Below, piece by piece: positions 45,734-57,014 of a stretch of DNA of 64,000 nucleotides; position 1 is the stretch's first letter, and each line of letters starts with the position of its first letter. The stretch is from Bathymodiolus brooksi (Eukaryota; Mollusca; Bivalvia; Mytilida; Modiolidae), in the NCBI GenBank assembly GCA_963680875.1, contig OY804579.1:56433718-56497717 (forward strand), in the 5' to 3' direction. Below the pieces are notes generated by a model. The model searched no databases. It saw only the letters and a program-made list of their open reading frames with translations, and was not told the DNA's origin. The position numbers and the translations under genes were made by a program.

Positions 45734-46848
45734 GTAAGAATTAGTACAAAAAATGTTTATGTTGTCCTTACATTGCATTAAAAGTAAAACATAGTTGGCT
45801 GTAAATAAAAGACAATCAATCTAAAGCTCTGGTATTATTGGAAGTTGATTAACAGTGTTTGTAGTGTTGTTCTCCATCATACAGTCACCATATTAGGACT
45901 GTGCTGATCTGGGTTTTGGTGGGGGTGAAATCAAGGAGCCTATATAAAACGATGGTTCCATAGTGGGTACATGGTAGAAACTGGTAGGGGGGCCAGGAGG
46001 AGACCCCCCTTGAAACACCAGAAGTTCAAGGAACAGCCATTATTATATGCGAGTGTCAGCGAGCTCCTTATGGTATAAAATGTGTACTTAGGATTTTTTG
46101 ACAAACATGGCTGCACATACTGATGGATAAAAAAAAATCGACGCATTGTAAACATGTTCCGTGTAACACACTAACACACTCAACTAATGAAGATCTTCTT
46201 AACATAAAGCGCAAAGGTGATCCTAAGTCTTGTACCCTCTCTCGTACGTCCGATATCACTGAAACCCGGAACTCGTGTGTAATAAAAGTCATTTTGTTAG
46301 CTTGTTTTACTTATATTGATATTTTTTAATTTATTAAATCTCTTCTGACATACTGACAAGAATTTTTGTTTCTACGCAGAAGTTAACTTTTGAGATTTCG
46401 TAGGAACGACAGTTCGATTAAATGAGACTAGATTCGACCCTAAAAAAAAGTTGTCCCCGATATATCTCGGCCCAAAAAATCTTGACACTTTTTGATGCAC
46501 TGGATGAGCGTGAAATTGCCAGATAATTTTCAGATTCATGAGCTTCATGGCCGTGCCTGTTTCATATTAGTAATTTTATTAATTAAATGCTGTATAAAAT
46601 ACATGTATCATTTACAAATTATTGTGTGTGTGTTTTTTGGGGGTGGATGGGGTGTGGAGGCTCTAAATCTGTTGCTGATAAGGTCTTCAATGCATAAATG
46701 AGCATAACTGACTGGGGTGCATTACATACCTTCCATAGTAGTTATTAATTAAATTACAATAGACCATTTGCACATTTCCAACATGATTCTAAAATTATGT
46801 GATTTTACAGGACTTATTTCCCTTTAATGGAGGTAAAAGGTCCTGTGT
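45734..46848. other. TMEM130-like intron 1, first part
   Basis: No coding signal. Frames of 68-74 codons on both strands near 46068-46329 are coincidental. GT-rich stretch at 46620-46660. Confidence 0.45.
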
Positions 46849-46934
46849 CCAATCGTAACTACTCTGCCATTCTCGCTACCCTGCAAATAAATAACTTGCA
46901 GGCTAGCGAGAATGGCCGAGTAGTTACGATTGGT
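46849..46934. repeat. 86-bp palindrome
   Basis: CCAATCGTAACTACTC, GCCATTCTCGCTA and CCTGCAA pair with TTGCAGG, TAGCGAGAATGGC and GAGTAGTTACGATTGG around a 9-nt loop ATAAATAAC; only two mismatches. MITE-like, no clear duplication. Confidence 0.85.
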
Positions 46935-47446
46935 CCCATGTCATGCAAATATCAATGAAAATAACATATATTTTTTTCATAATCTATACAAACTTTTAAG
47001 TTAACTTGTAACAACTTACAGTAATGAGTATGATATTTCTATTTACAATAAAATTATCCTCATATTAAAAAATGGGTTCAAATATCTACAAATTATCAGA
47101 AAATTTTTCTCAAAATCTTTGTCCTTTCCATTGCTCTTGCATGAAACAGGTATCATTTTCCCTGCCATAAGGAAATATGTCATATAAAAACCTATCATTT
47201 TAGAATTAAGCTTGGATTGTACAAACGGTCTATACATTTTCGTAGTTGTTGTCATCTGTCTGTAGACAGAATGGTTTCCGTGTGATAACTTAAGTTCTAG
47301 TTTTTATTTCTATTATTAGTATTAATGTGTTAAAATTGCTGATTAAGCAAAAAAAATTCTAAAGGTTTTTTTAAATTACACTTTTAAACAGTTCATCTTT
47401 TCCCGTAGGCATTGATATCATAAAAGAAGAAACTACATTGTAGGTG
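46935..47446. other. TMEM130-like intron 1, unrecognised
   Basis: AT-rich, nothing supported. Confidence 0.4.
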
Positions 47447-47632
47447 TTAAAAAACCATACATACAAATGTATCCACTTGTATTTAATTGTCACCAAAAAA
47501 CCATACATACAAATGTATCCACTTGTATTTAATTGTCACCAAAAAACCATACATACAAATGTATCCACTTGTATTTAATTGTCACCAAAAAACCATACAT
47601 ACAAATGTATCCACTTGTATTTAATTGTCACC
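47447..47632 (+). repeat. 46-bp tandem repeat, four copies
   Basis: Unit CCAAAAAACCATACATACAA + ATGTATCCACTTGTATTTAATTGTCA, four nearly perfect copies. Recent expansion. Confidence 0.93.
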
Positions 47633-47938
47633 GAATTAAACAGTATAAACTTTGAGATGTATAAACATAATACATTTTCTGTTTATAAAATAATATTATT
47701 TTAGCCTTGCTGATTTTTTTTTGTAAAATATTATAACAAGTGATAATATTTTCAAAAACTTTTAGATAATTTTCAGAGAAACTACTACTAGATTCTTGTA
47801 GATCTTTCTGACACACAAAAAAAAAAGAAGAAGAAATAACCACAAACTTCAGACAAGAAATGAAAAATATGCTCAATCTGATTTCAAACAATTTAATAAC
47901 ATTCAGATAATCAATGCACTTGCCTCATTCGGTTTACT

Positions 47939-48327
47939 CCCATTTGGTCTATTCCCATTTGGTCTATTCCCACTTGGTCTATTCCCACTTGGTCTATTCC
48001 CACTTGGTCTATTCCCATTTGGTCTATTCCCACTTGGTCTATTCCCACTTGGTCTATTCCCACTTGGTCTATTCCCACTTGGTCTATTCCCATTTGGTCT
48101 ATTCCCACTTGGTCTATTCCCACTTGGTCTATCCCCACTTGGTCTATTCCCACTTGGTCTATCCCCACTTGGTCTATTCCCACTTGGTCTATCCCCACTT
48201 GGTCTATTCCCACTTGGTCTATTCCCACTTGGTCTATCCCCACTTGGTCTATTCCCACTTGGTCTATTCCCACTTGGTCTATTCCCACTTGGTCTATTCC
48301 CATTTGGTCTATTCCCACTTGGTCTAC
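47939..48327 (+). repeat. 15-bp minisatellite (TATTCCCACTTGGTC)
   Basis: About 26 head-to-tail copies with a few variants (CCATTTGG, TATCCCC). It forms the left terminal region of the Mutator-like element; the same unit in reverse orientation forms the right end. Confidence 0.95.
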
Positions 48328-48982
48328 TCTAGAAAAATGATAGTGTTGCATTTGATCTACTCTATGAATTTTATATACAAAAACAACATATAAAAAACAA
48401 TTTCACTCTATTATGGGAAAAGTTTAAGAGAAAGTTTAAAAGTTTCAATTTAAAATTTTTATGATATGTATTTATACAGTTACACATTTATGAAAAATTT
48501 CAATGTCATCCTTCTTAATTAAAGGGTAGAACTATTTTTAAGACATATAGCTATTTTTGAATTTTGTATAAAATATTTATTTATTACACAAAACAAATCA
48601 AAGTTGTGTATGAAATACATTTAAGCTTGGTGATACAAAAAATAATTATATTTAATAATGAGCTTGTAACATAAACAATGGGAATGATTATTAAAAAGTG
48701 ATATATTCCTCTGTTTTTACAGTGATTAACAGTTTTGATACTTTCAATAGAATGTTTTTTTTATTTTTGATCTTACAGCTTGGCCAAAATTAATAGAGCA
48801 AAGTGGCTTAGAGAAACATAAACTGATATCAATGCACATAAAATAAGGTTCATGCTTTTGAGACAATTAGTACAAACATGAGCCTTTTTCTTTTGTCTTT
48901 TTACCAGATCAAACAGATCTTAATTATTACTTTCTATAGGCTATATAAAGGTCAGAAAACTAAACTAGTCATTCAGTCCATT
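48328..48982. other. Mutator-like element, 5' non-coding part
   Basis: AT-rich stretch between the minisatellite end and the transposase relic. No further feature. Confidence 0.5.
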
Positions 48983-50430
48983 ATGGAGTACATTAAGTCG
49001 TCTCGTGGTGGTACAGTCCTTCATTTATGAAGGCTTCCGTTATCAGATTAACTGCAGGGGTACCAATGATCACATCTTCTGGAGATGCCATGACCGCCAA
49101 TGTAAGGGCCGTTTATCTACCCAGAATGACCAAGTACTGAGCTCCACTCCACACAACCATCAAACCAAGTAGACAACAACATAGAACAACTGAAACATGT
49201 TGCTCGTGAGAATGCTAAAACTTCAACTGAACCAGTTCCAGCAATCTTCAATGATATAGCTGTACATGTTGCACAACATAATGACCGTGATGCCATGACA
49301 ACAGTTCTGCCAAACTTCTCTTCTTACAAGTCATCACTCTACCGTCAGCGTCAGAAAAACTACCCTGAAATTCCTGAGACTGCTAGTGACGTCAACCTAG
49401 AGGGTAAATGGACAGAGACACTTGATTCCAGCCGTTTTCTTCTTCATCATGACAGACAAAGCAATATCATCATATTTGCTTCTGACCACATGCTCCGTCT
49501 GATTGCAGATGCAGATACTCTCTGCATGGATGGTACCTTCAGCACCTGTCCACGTATCTTCTTCCAGCTGTTCACTATAAACATTATAACTCTCTACATG
49601 GATGGTACCTTCAGCACCTGTCCACGTATCTTCTACCAGCTGTTCACTATAAACATTATAGTTGACGGTAAACAGGTTCCTGCACTCTATGCTCTTCTAC
49701 CCAGCAAAAGCAGAGAAACTTACAATAAGATGTTTACTTCAATTAAAGAGCAGATGCAGAACTTAAACTTTACTTTACCTCCATCAATAGTGCTTATTGA
49801 CTTTGAAATCGCCTTGCGACAGTCCGTTCAACTTCAGTTCCCAGTAGCATATATTAAAGGTTGTTACTTTCACTTTACCCAGTGCTTATACCGTTGGATA
49901 CAGACTCATGGACTGGCGATCGACTACAGGGAAAGCACATCCAACATTAGAACTTTTGTCGGTAACTGTGCTGCACTAGCTTTCCTTCCACCTGCTAATG
50001 TTCGACTTGCTTTCGCCTCCGTAAGTGGTGCCCAGGATCACACTGTGCCGTCCGTTCAGCAGTTCTCCACATACTTTCAGCAGACATGGTTGAGAGACTT
50101 TCCGATTGTTATGTGGAACCACTGTGAAACAACATCAGAGAGAACCAACAACAGACTTGAGGGTGGCACAACCATATCAACTGACTTGCAGGCAGACCCC
50201 ATCCCAACATCTACCAACTGATTGACCTCATCAAAAAAGAAGATGGTGCATCTATTGTGACACTACAGCAGATTCAAACAGGTGGTCTGATTGTCAGCAA
50301 AAAGAAGATCTGGGAGCGCAACGACATCCGTATCAGACGTCTTAAAGACCGTTTCAGCAGTGGACTTATCAGCCTCTGTGATTTCCTTTCTGCAGGTGGT
50401 CAACTGTCTGGACTTAAAACACTAACTTGA
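48983..50430 (+). pseudogene. MULE transposase with FLYWCH zinc finger (broken)
   Basis: Starts MEYIKSSRGGTV (48983). After a frameshift comes a FLYWCH zinc finger (YEGFRYQI, FWRCHDRQC, TPHNHQTK; 49023-49170), then after another shift the MULE transposase domain in one 308-codon frame (49295-50221). Acidic motifs MDGTFSTCP (D79, duplicated at D103) and VLIDFE (D169) are present, then CYFHFTQCLYRWIQ and WNHCETTSERTNNRLEG. A third frameshift near 50160 moves the terminal region (HPNIYQLIDLIKKEDG ... LSGLKTLT) to another frame, ending TGA at ~50430. A 72-bp in-frame tandem duplication (49517-49588 repeated at 49589-49660) doubles the first catalytic Asp motif. MULE transposases cut and paste elements with terminal inverted repeats and ~8-11-bp duplications, as seen here. 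Not functional as it stands. Confidence 0.9.
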
Positions 50431-51254
50431 TTGAACTGTTATTCATGAAATGTACTGTGCTTAACTTGCTTAGTTTCTTTGCTGAAACATTATTGTGCTG
50501 TCATTGTTATAGTGCTTTCAATAAATGTTTAAAATGTTTTAACCTACACATGTTTACATATTCATTTTTGATTTTATTTATGAATGTATTGTTTGCATTG
50601 AGTGATTAATTAAATGTAGATTTAAGTTTTATTTAATACTTTTTGAAATTCCAGAGAATTGTACTCGGTTTACATTATTTCATAGAATAGAGAATTGAAA
50701 TGGGGAATGTGTCAAAGAGACAACAACAATGCATTATTAGGCTGCATAATCATCACATATAGTTCCTCTCTTACAAAGTTTTCTGCTATGGTCAGTTTAA
50801 TTGGAACTGCTTATGATAGGTCAGTGGTATTTGGTATGGTGTTGCAACATCACATACTGCAATCACCTTGTCCGTCCGTTTGTCCACAAAAAATTTTGGT
50901 CACATTTATCTCTACTTCTACTGGTCCAAATGATTTGATATTTGGTATGTGACTTTGACATTTGTTGTACAGTCTCTCCTGCTTTCAGGCCTGTTGAATA
51001 TCTACTTCCTGTTTGACGGAATGGTGACTTAGTGAAAATCTTTACGAGTGGGGGTATACTTAGCGTGACATCGCATGCATTCTTTTTTGGTATAGTGTTG
51101 CATCATCATCAGTATATCTTAATTTCATGCAGGTAGAACTACAATGAAAACATGAATAGAAAAAGAATACACAATCACAACCCTAATAGTAATACACTAT
51201 AATTTTAATTTAAAAAATGTTATAGACCTCTATTTCATAAAATTTCATTAAGTA
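50431..51254. other. Mutator-like element, 3' non-coding part
   Basis: AT-rich; an 85-codon frame at 50695-50952 has no motif. Ends with the inverted 15-mer units. Confidence 0.5.
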
Positions 51255-51451
51255 GACGAAATGGGAATTATTAAATTTTCAACAGTAGACGAAATAGGAA
51301 TAGACCAAATGGGAATGGTCAAATAATAGACGAAATGGGAATAGACCAAATAGGAGTAGACCAAGTGGGAAGTTACCCCTCATTCATAGCGGGAGATGTC
51401 ATAATATCTGTAGTTGAAATTATGTATTTCTACAACCTAATGGAGAAAAGC

Positions 51452-51522
51452 TAACTCACTAACTCCCACCATGATATAACTGAAATATTGTTGAAAGTGG
51501 CATTAAACACCATAACTATAAA
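51452..51522 (+). mobile_element. SINE tail (family 2)
   Basis: ATGATATAACTGAAATATTG then TTGAAAGTGGCATTAAACACC: only the 3' ~70 bp of the SINE, plus strand. Confidence 0.65.
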
Positions 51523-51619
51523 CCTAACCTCAGAAAGCTAACTCCATATTACCAAGTTCAAAACAGAAAACATTTGTTAACAAAGCTGATAAAGGAAAAA
51601 GCTATACAGGTCTGATTTG

Positions 51620-51950
51620 AACACCAAATTAATTGAAATGTAATTGTAATTTAATTAATTACATTGACACAGTACTTTAAATTTAATTAATTGCATTGAC
51701 AGTGTAATTGTAATTTAATTACATTGTCAAAGTAATTGTTATTTAATTAATTGCAATGACAATGTAATTGTAATTAAATTGCATTGACAATGTCATTGTA
51801 ATTTAATTAATTGCAGTGACAATGTAATTGTAATTTAATTGCATTAACAAAGTCATTGTTATTTAATTAATTGCAATGACAATGTAATTTAATTGATTCA
51901 ACTACATATAAAACCAGATGTAATGGTAATTGTAATTTTATGAGGGAAAT
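51620..51950. repeat. ~62-bp AT-rich tandem repeat
   Basis: Five to six imperfect copies of GTAATTGTAATTTAATTRCATTG + ACAAWGTMATTGTTATTTAATTAATT. Each copy contains TTAATTAA-type palindromes. Confidence 0.8.
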
Positions 51951-52571
51951 ATAAACTATTCAACTTGTGTCATTCATTACTGAAATCATTTCCAGATAGC
52001 AATTTTAGGTTCTGGCTTAAACAATATCAAGTTGATGCATATGTATATGAAGAAGCTTATTGATACTAATTAGGTTCAAATAAAGAGAAAAGGGTGCTTA
52101 CTGTTCCAACAATGTATGGGAAATTAAATGTGGTCAGTTAAATTATATATTGCCCCCTTTGCCATAATAATATGATACAAAGTAATTGGAAAACTAATTG
52201 CAGAAAAATCAAAACATACTACAGTGCCGGAACAGGCCCAAAATGTAAAAGGAATTCTTACCTAACACACATATACATTACCACTTAATCTCCTGGTATG
52301 GTACAGGCTCTTCAATAAAAAATGTCTGTGATAAACTAATTTTATGGAACCCAAACATCCACTCTTAGTGAACTGATCAAAAGTGGTCAAAATCAGGACT
52401 TTAATAGTCATAGTTCAGCAGAAATCCTAATTTTGATAGTCCTTGGTTATCAAGAAATGGGTGTGAACTATATATAAAATCTCTTCCTCATATCCATATG
52501 GGTAATCTTGGTCATTACAAAACTGATAATTATTTTACAATTGGTTTATAATGCATTACTTTTTATTTCAG
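51951..52571. other. TMEM130-like intron 1, last part
   Basis: No element recognised. Acceptor TTTTATTTCAG. Confidence 0.5.
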
Positions 52572-52877
52572 ACAAACAATACAAACTAAGCTTAACTAGT
52601 TCTAGCCCAGCTGTTTTAGACTCCATCATTAATTTCCATGCTAATTTACTAGTCCAAGGAAGGGAGGTAACTAATAAAACCTTGTTCATATACAGCTGGA
52701 GGAATTCTGCTAATGAACACTTGTTGTCAACAGAAGCTAATTATGAGTCTGACATTGATGAAAAAAGTTTCCATAGTATGTTTATTAATCCTGGTATCTA
52801 CGTCATGAAAGTCAGTGTACACAAGAAAGCACCAAGAATAGAAGTAGCTCAAGGATCAGTATATTTCAATCTTACTG
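52572..52877 (+). CDS. TMEM130-like glycoprotein, coding exon 2
   Basis: A 306-nt exon (phase 1 in and out) between TTTCAG and GTAAGC. It reads DKQYKLSLTSSSPAVLDSII, then NFHANLLVQGREVTNKTLFI, YSWRNSANEHLL and, near the end, FINPGIYVMKVSVHKK and GSVYFNLTG. The YxLxLTSxSPA start, the FxYxW core strand and the PGxYxxxVxV strand match the first Ig/PKD-like domain of TMEM130, a single-pass protein of the PMEL/GPNMB-related group. NKT and NLT are N-glycosylation sequons, in line with a lumenal location. PMEL/GPNMB itself is an alternative. Confidence 0.72.
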
Positions 52878-53678
52878 GTAAGCTTTATCTCAGTAAAACG
52901 AATCATGGTCTAGATTAATGCGTATTGTGTAAGTGTTCTGCAAGTTCAGGAGTGGATGTCACTTCATCTTTTATTTAACTTGAGTTTCTGTTGACCATTA
53001 TTTATACCCCTCTCCCCCCCCCCCCCCCCCCCAAAAAAAATCATCCTAGAATTGGTAATAAAATTTGCATTTTCTGGTAAACTCATCAATTTAAGATACT
53101 ACTTGAACAAAATTTATACTTACAATGTGCATTGGAGATTCAGTTATCAAGTATCAAGAGGGAAGGATTAGGATCCTGTTATCCAATTTAACCTAAGCCA
53201 GGACCTGGATTTCCAACATCTTATGTCATAGTATTTTTTATGTTCAATGAGTTGAGGTGAGATCAAGAGGTGATTGTTCGTTTTGTTGATTTAGATGTAT
53301 TGGCGGTATTGTTGACCATCACTATTTAACCTTTCTTTTCATGATTAGGAATGGGTGTGATCATATAATAGCTTGATTTACACCTACCCATACAATCAAT
53401 GTCTCACACAGTCTGTCACCATCAAAGTTCTACTTCAATCTTTGTCTGATTTACCTTTTGGTATCTTCAAACTCTTCTTGTCAAGGTGTGCTAAATGATA
53501 CAACTTTATGTGATAAAGTTTGACTGTTACTTTTGGAAGGTCTAGGTGCGGATAATTTCTTTAGGAATGATACCAATAGTATAAAGCTTTTTTTTTGATA
53601 ACATGATTTATTTTAGTTTTTTCCTAACACTATTTTTAATATTTGTTTTGCTAACATAATTTTGTTTGCTTTTTGTAG
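52878..53678. other. TMEM130-like intron 2
   Basis: AT-rich, contains a C-run at ~53008-53032. No element recognised; ends TTTTTGTAG. Confidence 0.5.
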
Positions 53679-53996
53679 AACATCTAAATGGAAGATTGAA
53701 TATAAATCAAAGCTTGAAATACAAGAAAGATAAGTTTGTTTTTGCTACGAAGAAACCAATAAGTTTGAGTTCAGTTATCACAGATGTGTTTGAAGACAGT
53801 TACATGTTTGTCTATATATGGTATGCAAACGGTACATTCATGGGATGGAATCAGACTGGAAATATGATTTATCCTGGCAGTAACATATCGGGAGATTTAA
53901 ACATTACTCTCCGTGTCAAAGGCTCTCCTACAGATCATGAAAGCTTGTTTCCGTTTAATAAACAGGGTGTCTATACACAAATAATTGAATTAAAAA
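53679..53996 (+). CDS. TMEM130-like glycoprotein, coding exon 3 (PKD-like)
   Basis: A 318-nt exon (phase 1/1). It reads EHLNGRLNINQSLKYKKDKF, FATKKPISLSSVITDVFEDS, YMFVYIWYANGTFMGWNQTG, NMIYPGSNISGDLNITLRVK and ends GVYTQIIELK. The F-VYIW strand followed by a glycine loop and a final YxxxIxL strand are typical of a PKD fold. Sequons NQS, NGT, NQT, NIS and NIT are packed here, indicating heavy N-glycosylation. It corresponds to the second extracellular/lumenal domain of TMEM130. Confidence 0.72.
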
Positions 53997-54024
53997 GTAA
54001 GTACCAGTATATGTAGATCATAAG

Positions 54025-54235
54025 GTATAGTGACATGTAACTAAGGTGTGAGTTTGAATCTCGTTCATGGCGAGGAGTACGCGATACAACATTTTGTTAA
54101 AAAGTTTGTCAGTGACTTGTGGCAGGTCGAAGGTTTTCTCCGGGTACTCCGGTTTCCTCCACCAATAAAACTGACCGCCATGATATAACTGGAATATTGT
54201 TGAAAGTGGCGTTAAACACCATAAACCAACCCTAA
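54025..54235 (+). mobile_element. SINE (family 2)
   Basis: Degenerate B-box GTTTGAATCTC, then the central GTTTTCTCCGGGTACTCCGG + TTTCCTCC and the tail ATGATATAACTGGAATATTG + TTGAAAGTGGCGTTAAACACC. 5' part partly lost. Confidence 0.78.
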
Positions 54236-54311
54236 ACCAAAGTAGAAGAATTTGTTTATAATATTATTCTAGATGTCAAAGACGGATCATTCTATGGATA
54301 TTGTGGAAAAA

Positions 54312-54640
54312 TGAGTGAGTGATTGCTGTTTAATGCCAAATGAGCCATTTTTCTGCTATATCATGGTGAGAACAAGTTATATTCGATGACATGATGTCCA
54401 CTTTGTACTAGACCAACCCGCTTAGTTGGTTTTCCGCAGATAGACATGTCACTCCACTGAGATGCATTATCCTGATTCTGAGCCAACCAGTCTTTGCTCG
54501 TTGTCTTTAATGCTGTGTGCTTAGCAGAGAAACAGCAAATACAAATTTTAGTCTTAGGTGTTGGACCTTCGACCAGGGTTCGAACCCACAATCTACCACA
54601 CTCAAAGTGAGCACACTATTACACCACTGGAGCCGTTATG
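54312..54640 (-). mobile_element. tRNA-derived SINE (family 1)
   Basis: Complement has TAATAGTGTGCTCACTTTGAG (A-box region), an intact B-box GGGTTCGAACCCTGG, GCTAAGCACACAGCATTAAAG and a tail ATGATATAGCAGAAAAATGG. Lies tail-to-tail with the family 2 copy at 54025-54235. Confidence 0.8.
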
Positions 54641-54659
54641 TGTGGGCAGATACAGATAT

Positions 54660-57010
54660 GGGCAGTTTCAAAATAAATGGCTCCTACTGCTATAGCTGTC
54701 TAATTTACTCATTTTTATGATTTTATTGGATCTAAATAGTTCAAAAGATCTGTAATGATTTGATGTTTGTTACTGCAAAAAATCTTTTAGATATCTAGAA
54801 TAACAAAAAAAATATGTCCAAAAAACATGCCAAAATTGTCAGGAGTGCAACACTTTTTTGTGACACTTTAAAAAATCCTTAATTTTCAACATCCTACCAC
54901 AGTGCTAAATCAAACAACATGTTATCAAAATCTATTTCATCACAAACTTTGATATGTTGACATACTTTAAGATAGCAATAGATCATGCTTCACATTTATT
55001 ATTGCATAAAAATATGGCTTTGTAAAAAAGATGTACCTAGTCAGGAGTGCAACAAACATTTATGCAAGTTTTCCTAAATTACATTGTAGAAATGTTGTCT
55101 TTTAGTTTTCAAAGATATGGGGTATAAATAAATCTTAATACATCATTGCTGCTTCAAAACCATAGTTAAAGGATACACTAAAATCAGTAGTAAGGCCAAG
55201 AATGTCACATTAAAGGCAGCACCCTCAAATGTCAGGAGTGCAACATTTGATATTTTCTTAGACATATTTTCTTTTAAATGTAACTAAAATCACATTTGTC
55301 TTTCTATTTCAACAGAGACTGACTAAGAGAACAGATAAAACCCATTTACCTGTTTGAGATACATAAAATATCTCTCACAGAAGCATTTGATTCATGTCAG
55401 GAGTGCAACTAGTTTTAAGTGATTTTCTACACAGTCTAAATTATAGCTTTTTATATGGATGATTTAAATAAAATGAGATTCTGTCAAGTTTAGAATAATG
55501 TTTGAAAAAATTAAAAGTGCCAATAGCATTTTATGTGCTTTTAATTTTATGTAATAAAGCATTTTTGTTCATTTTAAATGGTCTCATGCTTTAATATCTA
55601 TTAGGTATTAATACTAGAGACATTCTCTGACAAGGGAACATGTTTTCTAGGTTCATTAGCTATTGGAGATTAATTGACTTGATTAAGTTTATGATAAATG
55701 CATTTATCTATTTTCTTATAGATAATTTATGGTTGACCATGTAAATGTTGCACTCCTGACATAGATATTTAAAAATCATTGAAATTTGATATACATGTAA
55801 TCAATTTTCTAAGTATCCAAAAAAATACTTGTAATTGTACATTAAACATCTATTTTCAATATTAATTTAGATTAATACATGTTTTAAATGTTTTTGTATA
55901 GTATATTTCAAAAATAAGTTGGAATTTTCGAGAAGTATGGCTGTAAACAAGTTACAAATAACTAGAAAAATGTTACTTTAAGAAACAATTATCATTAAAA
56001 CTTGGTAAAACTAATGCTTGAAAGATCACCAACTGATTTTTTCCCCTGTGAATTGTTTTTAAGTTAATAACTCTTCTTTTTCTTGATTGCAATATAATGT
56101 CAGGAGTGCAACATATCCTGATAAAATAGTACCATTGATAAAATAATGATAATTAATAATAAATTGCCTTTTCTAGCCTATACAAATATTCTAATTATTT
56201 CTTTATGATTTATCTTATAAATATATTAGAGTGGTATGATACAAATTTTCAAATGTAATTAAAAATATTGCTGCTAAAACTGGGTATTAAAGAAGTGGTA
56301 TGGCAAAAAATTGTTACAAATTTCCAAATACTGTCATTTCTGTACAAATATTTCATTGAAACAGGTAAAAAATATTGTATGAGTTAACAGTAACATCACT
56401 GTTCAATGTTGGCATTTTAAAATGTGATATTTTCTTCTTTTTTCTTTATTATAAAATGTCAGGAGTGCAATTAAAATAGACAAATGTTTTTTCTACAACC
56501 AATTATTTTGCGATCGTTCAAAGAATCAATGTGATTTTTTTTTTACAAATGGCTACTTATCTTTAAAGTTTGAAAATTTTGTTGTCTTAAGTAAAAATAT
56601 TCGTTATTATTTTGATAATAAAAACTTTATCAGGTAGATTGGACAAAAATATTGAGAATTTTTCATAAAAAATAGGTTTTAAGAAAAACTACAACTACCA
56701 ATAACCCAATATTTTGCACAAAAAGTCATTTATATCAGTTGCATTGTTTGAGAAACCATTATACAAAATAATTGAGACTAAAGATTGTTTAACTGATATA
56801 GAATAAGTATGTGTTTTACATGTTTTTCATGCCAATTTGTGTTCAATAAAAGGTTCTTAAAAATTTATTGTTTATCTGTTCATAGTTTCTTTCTTGTTTC
56901 ATTTACTTCAATGTATACAACATTGAAAATTATCAGCAGAAAGTTTTTAGGAGTGAGTTTAATTTGGACATTTTTTTCACATGTTGGAGCCATTTTTTTT
57001 TAAACAGCCC
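54660..57010. mobile_element. New TIR transposon family, copy 1 (2351 bp)
   Basis: Terminal inverted repeats GGGCAGTTTCAAAATAAATG (left) and GGGCTGTTTAAAAAAAAATG (right, complement), continuing GCTCCWA. Perfect 4-bp duplication ATAT at 54656-54659 and 57011-57014. Interior AT-rich and non-coding. The motif TGTCAGGAGTGCAACA (near-perfect) starts at 54838, 55040, 55230, 55395, 55746 (reverse), 56098 and 56457. The motif is a dyad: TGTCA N6 with TGACA/CAACA. A second copy at 59935-62243 has the same layout. No transposase, so it is non-autonomous; superfamily unknown. It lies in TMEM130-like intron 3. Confidence 0.85.
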
Positions 57011-57014
57011 ATAT

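Larger units (their letters stand above)
47931..51377 (+). mobile_element. Mutator-like transposon with minisatellite termini
   Basis: A 3447-bp element in TMEM130-like intron 1. Left end GGTTTACTCCCATTTGG, right end (complement) GGTAACTTCCCACTTGG. It is flanked by a perfect 8-bp duplication CCTCATTC at 47923-47930 and 51378-51385. The left end consists of ~26 copies of the 15-bp unit TATTCCCACTTGGTC (47939-48327); the right end has scattered inverted copies (AGACCAAATGGGAAT, 51255-51371). A MULE-type transposase relic lies between. The long 15-mer frames (LVYSH / VGIDQ repeats) are shadows. Confidence 0.85.

Noticed and set aside
46068..46329. Overlapping 68-74-codon frames on both strands in TMEM130-like intron 1
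   Set aside because: No conserved motif; opposite-strand overlap is expected in locally GC-richer sequence.
47911..48393. Open frames of 146-159 codons (VGIDQ and LVYSH repeats)
   Set aside because: Shadows of a 15-bp minisatellite (length divisible by 3, so open on both strands) at the end of a Mutator-like element.
54560..54640. A tRNA gene (intact GGGTTCGAACCC B-box, minus strand)
   Set aside because: The sequence continues into the body and tail shared with other SINE copies, and no acceptor stem closes.
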